A DNA stretch of 64,000 nt, taken from assembly GCA_018350325.1 (NCBI GenBank), contig JAEVLN010000010.1, forward strand, positions 2,666,001 to 2,730,000. Direction: 5' to 3'. Each line of letters opens with the position of its first letter. Positions within the stretch are counted from its first letter, which is position 1. This stretch comes from Globodera rostochiensis. Its lineage: Eukaryota; Nematoda; Chromadorea; Rhabditida; Heteroderidae. This document shows, one piece after another, positions 57,805 to 64,000 of this stretch. A program made the position numbers and the translations under genes. Under the pieces are notes generated by a model that made no database searches, had not been told where the DNA came from, and was given only the letters and a program-made list of their open reading frames with translations.

Positions 57805-59371
57805 TAGAGATCGGACGGTACGGGAAAGTACCGAGGCTTTTTCGGTACTTTTCGGTACTCAGGCTTCCGAAAAGTACCGACCGAAAAAATCTGAGAACCG
57901 AAGGTACCGACCGAACAAAATTTGAGTACCGAAAAAAGTACCGAATGGAAAAAAATGGTAATATAGTTGAATTGTTCAACGTTTATCACTAATATCACGT
58001 GCCTCAGTGGTTAAACTGTAAACCAAAAGACTTTATTGACTAAGTTTCGAGTTCTCGAGTCAAATTTCTTTTTATTATTTTTATTGAATGCCCTGCTGGT
58101 GAGTGATGTGTAGGGTGTCCAAAAATATGCACATAAAATCTTGAAATATGCGCATAAAATATGCACCAAAAATTGCAAAATATGCACATAAAATGAAAAA
58201 ATATGCACATAAATTTTTCAAATTCAATATAAAATTTCTTCAAATCACAAAAAAGTCAATTTTTAGGGGTGCATTTTTGAAAATTTTTAAAAAGTCAAAT
58301 TTAGGGGTGCATTTTTTGAAAATTTTTAAAAAGTCAAATTTAGGGGTGCATTTTTTGAAAATTTTTAAAAAGTCAAATTTAGGGGTGCATTTTTTGAAAA
58401 TTTTTAAAAAGTCAAATTTAGGGGTGCATTTTTTGAAAATTTCAAAAAGTCGATCTTTAGGAGTATATTTTTCGTTTTTATTGCATTTTTGTTAAGGAAT
58501 TTTTGAAAAATGGCGAAATATGGATAAAAATGGCGAAAATGCCAAAATATGCACATAAAATATGCACATAAATGGCGAAATATGCACAAATATGCAAATA
58601 TGCACATAAATCGCGAAATATGCAAAAATATGCAAAATATGCACATGGAAATGCGTTCTAAACGCTTCAAACCAAGTTGAAAACACGTTTTTCGTGCGTT
58701 TCAGACCGTTCCCAGTTCAGGAAAAAAACATGCATATGCATATTTTTGGACACCCTAGTGATGTGGTTGCCTGGCGTTCAAACCCCGACTGTGTAAATAG
58801 TTTTTTGTGTCTTTTAATTAACTTCATGGCAAAGAAAAACAATATTTTTTCTTTAAAATATATATTTAAGATTTTTAAAATTGAAGGTAATTTAGGAATT
58901 TCTCAATTTTTTTGAAGAAAGTTACTAGCAAATTAATTTTCAAAAATTTTAGCCGATTCAAAACTTCTAAGATTTACACAAAGAATTACTTTTTTCACCA
59001 TTTTAGTTATCGAAATTGGACAAGTTTTCTTTAAAAAAATCGTAAGAATTTATTTTTTCCTCTCGGCGACGACTATCGGCATCGTCGATCACCTACAAAA
59101 ACCCCTAATAAAACGGCTAAAATTTCATTTTCTGAACCTAAAATTAAATTTTTTGGAAAAAGTCTCAAGGCAAGACTTAAAAAAATTTTGGTCCCGAAAC
59201 CCGAAAAAGTACCGACAATTTTTTTCGGTACTTTTCGGTACCGGTACTTTTTCGGTACTTTACCGAAAAGTACCGACCGAACCTTTTTGAACTTTTTCGG
59301 TACTTTTCGATACCGGTACTTTTTCGGTACTTTACCGAAAAGTACCGACCGGACCTTCTGGCCGATCTCAA
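57805..59371. mobile_element. Outer hAT-like element with 'cggtaccg/aagtaccga' words
   Basis: 1,567 bp. Ends TAGAGATCGGACGG and (complement) TTGAGATCGGCCAG; exact 8-bp duplication ctaataat (57,797-57,804 and 59,372-59,379). Subterminal aagtaccgaccgaa words face each other. A tRNA-like sequence (57,997 onward), a GC-rich hairpin (59,067-59,087) and a complete nested element (58,111-58,757) lie inside. It sits about 110 bp downstream of the CCDC141-like stop codon. Confidence 0.9.
58111..58757. mobile_element. Inner hAT-like element with 'aatatgcacataaa' words
   Basis: 647 bp, ends TAGGGTGTCCAAAAATATGC / GCATATTTTTGGACACCCTA, exact 8-bp duplication gtgatgtg (58,103-58,110 and 58,758-58,765). 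The interior has aaatatgcacataaa words on both sides of a five-copy, 40-bp tandem repeat (about 58,262-58,440) containing tttaggggtgcattttttga. It split the tRNA-like sequence of the outer element. Confidence 0.92.
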
Positions 59372-59379
59372 CTAATAAT

Positions 59380-60011
59380 AACAAATTTTCCCAAATTAAC
59401 ATTTGATTTTGTCAATTTGATGCAAAAAAGTTATAAGTTGAGCTCGGATTTATATGGACTAAAAACACGTGAAAATTAAAAATCTCTCCCAAAATATAGA
59501 CCAAAAACCCCAAAAAATGCCAAATGGACTAAAAATGTGCTAAAACTAACCAGCAGTCAATTTATGCGTAAAAACCTTAAAATTCGTCAATCTTTGAGAG
59601 TTTTCTTCTCGCAATTGTAAATTTAATATTTTTTCACACAAAATTTATAAAAAAATAAAAATTAATCAAAATCACAAAAAACATATAAAAATATGAACAT
59701 CCGAGCTATAGTTATAAGTAATAAAAGAATTTTTTTCATAAAAATTAAAAAACTTTTACTGACGATGAATAAATTAAAATAAGGATCAGTGACGATGAAT
59801 CAATCAGCAGCACTATACCGCTGGTTAAAACTTTTTTTACACATAAAATAAATTTCTCCATTGGTCCATTTCTGATTCATCATTTGCACACATTTTCTTC
59901 ACCATTTATTTATTTTATGTTAGCCACTGTTTGATTAAAATAAAATATTTTATGAGTAGGTATTTAACAAAAATTTATTAATATTATCAAAATAAATTTG
60001 TTTAAGATCAA
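59380..60011. other. AT-rich intergenic stretch
   Basis: No feature recognised between the nested elements and the next gene. Short direct repeat 'gacgatgaat' near 59,762 and 59,790. Confidence 0.4.
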
Positions 60012-60322
60012 ATGAATAATGGTTTAATTTGTTTCATTCTGATCATAATCTATGGAAATTTTGATGCAGTTTCTAAGTAAGGAAAGCATCATTTTTATTT
60101 TAAGATATTAAATATTTAATTATAAATAGTTTATTTTTTCATTTTTATTTTAGGACATTGCTAACCGATAGGAAGAATGGTTTGCATGTGTTCAACAAGA
60201 TTCATCTCTATTGTTCCGAAGGTTACCAAAACAGTTCAGAAACTGAGCCGAATGGACATCAATTGCACTTTCGAATTGACGAAGGCTTCTGTGGAGGGGC
60301 CCAGGAGTTTGGAAATCATTAA
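60012..60322 (+). CDS. Small secreted protein, 77 aa
   Basis: Two exons (60012-60076 and 60154-60322) join at a GTAAGG donor and ttttag acceptor. The N terminus (GLICFILIIIYG core, cleavage expected near FDA/VS) is a clear signal peptide. The mature part of about 58 residues is hydrophilic with two Cys (LYCSEG and GFCGGAQ), so one disulfide is possible, and a His-containing C terminus. No family is recognised. A small secreted peptide or effector-like role is only an inference from size and signal sequence. Confidence 0.6.
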
Positions 60323-60719
60323 TTTTCATTAAAAAACCGAACTACAAGCTTTATAGAAATTAAAAAAAACACATTCTGTCAAAAAATAATGCAATTTTTT
60401 AAAAATAAAATTTTACAATGGCTCTTTGGAACTTGTACAAATTTTTTTCTTGTTTCTTGTGCTGTAAATTTTTGAATTTAATTAATTATAAAATTTTTGC
60501 TGGCCAATTTTTTACCTTTTTTTTTGCTTTTACGCAGATTGCTGATATGCTACCCAAGTCAGTGGAGTGCGACTAACAACAGAAAAGTTGGAAAACGATT
60601 AAACCTGAGAACGAAGGACAAATATAAAAAAGTAAAGTTTTTTAGTGTCATTGTTTTTGAAATTTTAATTTGTTAAATTTTTTATTCGGGTAGGCACCCG
60701 TGACGTACGGGAGCCCCAA

Positions 60720-63700
60720 AAATGACGTGGTTTGGGGGAATTCGGGGAGGAGTCGGGGGGGGGGGGAGAGGAGTCGGGGAGGAGTTTGGGAAGGAGTCGG
60801 GAAGTTTGGGGAGGAGTTCGGGGAGGCGTCGAGTAGGAGTTTGGGGAAGAGTTCGGGGGAGGAGTCGGGGAGGAGTTGGGGAGGAGTTTGGGAAGGAGTT
60901 TGGGGAGGAGTTCGGGGAGTAGGAGGAGTTTGGGGAGGAGTTCGGGGAGGAGTTTGGGGAAGAGTTCGGGGAGGAGTCGGGGAGGAGTTGGGAAGGAGTT
61001 TGGGAAGGAGTTTGGGGAGGAGTTCGGGGAGTAGGAGGAGTTTGGGGAGGAGTTCGGGGAGGAGTTTGGGGAAGAGTTCGGGGAGGCGTCGAGTAGGAGT
61101 TTGGGGAAGAGTTCGGGGGAGGAGTCGGGGAGGAGTTGGGGAGGAGTTTGGGAAGGAGTTTGGGGAGGAGTTCGGGGAGTAGGAGGAGTTTGGGGAGGAG
61201 TTCGGGGAGGAGTTTGGGGAAGAGTTCGGGGAGGCGTCGAGTAGGAGTTTGGGGAAGAGTTCGGGGGAGGAGTCGGGGAGGAGTTGGGGAGGAGTTTGGG
61301 AAGGAGTTTGGGGAGGAGTTCGGGGAGTAGGAGGAGTCGGGGAGGAGTTGGGAAGGAGTTTGGGAAGGAGTTTGGGGAGGAGTTCGGGGAGTAGGAGGAG
61401 TTTGGGGAGGAGTTCGGGGAGGAGTTTGGGGAAGAGTTCGGGGAGGAGTCGGGGAGGAGTTGGGAAGGAGTTTGGGAAGGAGTTTGGGGAGGCGTTCGGG
61501 GAGGAGTTCGGGGAGGAGTTCGGGGAGGAGTTTGGGGAAGAGTTCGGGGAGGAGTTCGGGGAGTAGGAGGAGTTTGGGGAGGAGTTCGGGGAGGAGTTTG
61601 GGGAAGAGTTCGGGGAGGAGTCGGGGAGGAGTTGGGAAGGAGTTTGGGAAGGAGTTTGGGGAGGCGTTCGGGGAGGAGTTCGGGGAGGAGTTCGGGGAGG
61701 AGTTTGGGGAAGAGTTCGGGGAGGAGTCGGGGAGGAGTTGGGAAGGAGTTTGGGAAGGAGTTTGGGGAGGAGTTTGGGGAAGAGTTCGGGGAGGAGTCGG
61801 GGAGGAGTTGGGAAGGAGTTTGGGAAGGAGTTGGGAAGGAGTTTGGGAAGGAGTTGGGAAGGAGTTTGGGAAGGAGTTTGGGGATGAGTTCGGGGAGTAG
61901 GAGGAGTTTGGTGAGGAGTTCGGGGAGGAGCCGGGGAGGAGTTTGGGGAAGAGTTCGGGGAGGAGTCGGGGAGGAGTTGGGAAGGAGTTTGGGGAAGAGT
62001 TCGGGGAGGAGTCGGGGAGGAGTTGGGTAGTTTGGGAAGGAGTTTGGGGAGGAGTTTTGGGAGGAGTTCGGGGAGGAGTTTGGGGAAGAGTTCGGGGAGG
62101 CGTCGAGTAGGAGTTTGGGGAAGAGTTCGGGGGAGGAGTCGGGGAGGAGTTGGGGAGGAGTTTGGGAAGGAGTTTGGGGAGGAGTTCGGGGAGTAGGAGG
62201 AGTTTGGGGAGGAGTTCGGGGAGGAGTTTGGGGAAGAGTTCGGGGAGGAGTCGGGGAGGAGTGGGGAAGGAGTTTGGGAAGGAGTTTGGGGAGGAGTTTG
62301 GGGAATTCGGGGAGGAGTCGGGGAGGAGTTGGGAAGGAGTTTGGGAAGGAGTTGGGAAGGAGTTTGGGAAGGAGTTGGGAAGGAGTTTGGGAAGGAGTTT
62401 GGGGATGAGTTCGGGGAGTAGGAGGAGTTTGGTGAGGAGTTCGGGGAGGAGCCGGGGAGGAGTTTGGGGAAGAGTTCGGGGAGGAGTCGGGGAGGAGTTG
62501 GGTAGTTTGGGAAGGAGTTTGGGGAGGAGTTCGGGGAGTAGGAGGAGTTTGGGGAGGAGTTCGGGGAGGAGTTTGGGGAAAAGTTCGGGGAGGCGTCGAG
62601 TAGGAGTTTGGGGAAGAGTTCGGGGGAGGAGTTCGGGGAGGAGCCGGGGAGGAGTTTGGGGAAGAGTTCGGGGAGGAGTCGGGGAGGAGTTGGGAAGGAG
62701 TTTGGGAAGGAGTTTGGGGAAGAGTTCGGGGAGGAGTCGGGGAGGAGTTGGGTAGTTTGGGAAGGAGTTTGGGGAGGAGTTCGGGGAGTAGGAGGAGTTT
62801 GGGGAGGAGTCGGGGAGGAGTTGGGAAGGAGTTTGGGAAGGAGTTGGGAAGGAGTTTGGGAAGGAGTTGGGAAGGAGTTTGGGAAGGAGTTTGGGGATGA
62901 GTTCGGGGAGTAGGAGGAGTTTGGTGAGGAGTTCGGGGAGGAGCCGGGGAGGAGCTTGGGGAAGAGTTCGGGGAGGTGTCGGGGAGGAGTTGGGAAGGAG
63001 TTTGGGGAAGAGTTCGGGGAGGAGTCGGGGAGGAGTTGGGTAGTTTGGGAAGGAGTTTGGGGAGGAGTTTTGGGAGGAGTTCGGGGAGGAGTTTGGGGAA
63101 GAGTTCGGGGAGGCGTCGAGTAGGAGTTTGGGGAAGAGTTCGGGGGAGGAGTCGGGGAGGAGTTGGGGAGGAGTTTGGGAAGGAGTTTGGGAGGAGTTCG
63201 GGGAGTAGGAGGAGTTTGGGGAGGAGTTCGGGGAGGAGTTTGGGGAAGAGTTCGGGGAGGAGTCGGGGAGGAGTGGGGAAGGAGTTTGGGAAGGAGTTGG
63301 GAAGGAGTTTGGGAGGAGTTCGGGGAGTAGGAGGAGTTTGGGGAGGAGTTCGGGGAGGAGTTTGGGGAAGAGTTCGGGGAGGAGTCGGGGAGGAGTGGGG
63401 AAGGAGTTTGGGAAGGAGTTGGGAAGGAGTTTGGGAAGGAGTTGGGAAGGAGTTTGGGAAGGAGTTGGGAAGGAGTTTGGGAAGGAGTTTGGGGAAGAGT
63501 TCGGGGAGGAGTCGGGGAGGAGTTGGGAAGGAGTTTGGGAAGGAGTTGGGAAGGAGTTTGGGAAGGAGTTGGGAAGGAGTTTGGGAAGGAGTTTGGGGAT
63601 GAGTTCGGGGAGTAGGAGGAGTTTGGGGAGGAGTTCGGGGAGGAGTTTGGGGAAGGAGTTGGGGGAGGAGTCGGGGAGGAGTTGGGAAGGGTTTGGGAAG

Positions 63701-64000
63701 GAGTTTGGGGAAAAGTTCGGGGAGGAGTCGGGGAGGAGTTGAGGAGTTTGGAAGGAGTTTGGGGAGGAGTTCGGGGAGTAGGAGGAGTTTGGGGAGGAGT
63801 CGGGGAGGGTTGGGAAGAGTTTGGGAGGAGTGGGGAAGGAGTTTGGGAAGGAGTTGGGAGGAGTTTGGAAGAGTTGGGGAGGAGTCGGGGAGTGGGAGGA
63901 GTTTGGGAAGGAGTTGGGAAGGAGTTGGAAGGAGTTGGGAAGAGTTTGGGAAGGAGTGGTGAGGAGTTGGGAAAGTTTGGGAAGGAGTTTGGGGAAGAGT
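60720..64000. repeat. G-rich polypurine minisatellite array, continues past window
   Basis: At least 3.28 kb of 11-12 bp units (ggagtttgggaa, ggagttgggaa, ggagttcgggga, ggagtcgggga). The plus strand is almost entirely purine plus T. A higher-order motif, gaggcgtcgagtaggagttt, recurs near 60,824, 61,083, 61,232, 62,097, 62,590 and 63,107, showing that blocks of several hundred bp were themselves duplicated. All long open frames here encode Gly/Arg/Ser or Glu/Phe/Gly repeats and are by-products. Runs of GGGG spaced by a few bases could form G-quadruplexes. Confidence 0.95.

Noticed and set aside
60700..63962. Multiple Gly/Arg/Ser-rich and Glu/Phe/Gly-rich long frames
   Set aside because: By-products of the G-rich array; no start context, splice sites or non-repeat sequence.

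Overview
This is eukaryotic DNA, and the gene content points to a nematode. It is AT-rich, genes are split by many short introns, and it holds two serpentine-receptor class T (Srt) chemoreceptors, a family known only from nematodes. At least six introns appear to use GC-AG ends, which is frequent in some plant-parasitic (tylenchid) nematodes; the exact genus cannot be read from the sequence. All exon models were built by hand from splice signals and reading frame. The main genes sum to exact codon multiples, which supports them.

Layout. 1-5.8 kb: no gene recognised; G-rich repeats and one promoter-like stretch. 5.9-13 kb: a segmental tandem duplication carrying two intact Srt receptors (minus strand), plus an inverted fragment of a third. 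13.3-16.4 kb: a secreted-type S1 serine protease with an extra N-terminal region (minus), nearly touching a divergent tiny gene (plus). 18-28.5 kb: one very large signal-peptide protein of unknown function (about 1,660 aa or more, minus). 30.3-31.4 kb: small doubtful genes. 31.8-34.7 kb: a complete lysosomal glucosylceramidase (GH30, plus). 35.4-38.2 kb: a 659-aa unknown secreted protein (plus), possibly distantly related to the giant one. 38.3-41.1 kb: a Cys-rich, two-module, probably GPI-anchored protein (minus). 43.9-44.4 kb: end of a 7TM-like gene. 45.7-57.7 kb: a complete 33-exon, 1,693-aa CCDC141-like protein with spectrin-like coiled coils and six Ig domains. 60.0-60.3 kb: a 77-aa secreted peptide gene. 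60.7-64 kb: a purine-only-like G-rich minisatellite running off the window.

The most striking layer is a population of non-autonomous, hAT-like elements (8-bp target duplications, TIRs beginning TAGRG or CAGGG). Each is filled with its own short self-complementary minisatellite word, for example cggtataccg, gcgggatcccgc or tcgagattctcga. Two pairs are nested inside one another. One has an empty site in the paralogous receptor copy. Two abut exon boundaries of the CCDC141-like gene and supply part of a splice site, and one appears to interrupt coding sequence. Several carry related tRNA-like (A box/B box) sequences, and a 24-bp GC-rich hairpin with compensatory changes recurs nine times.
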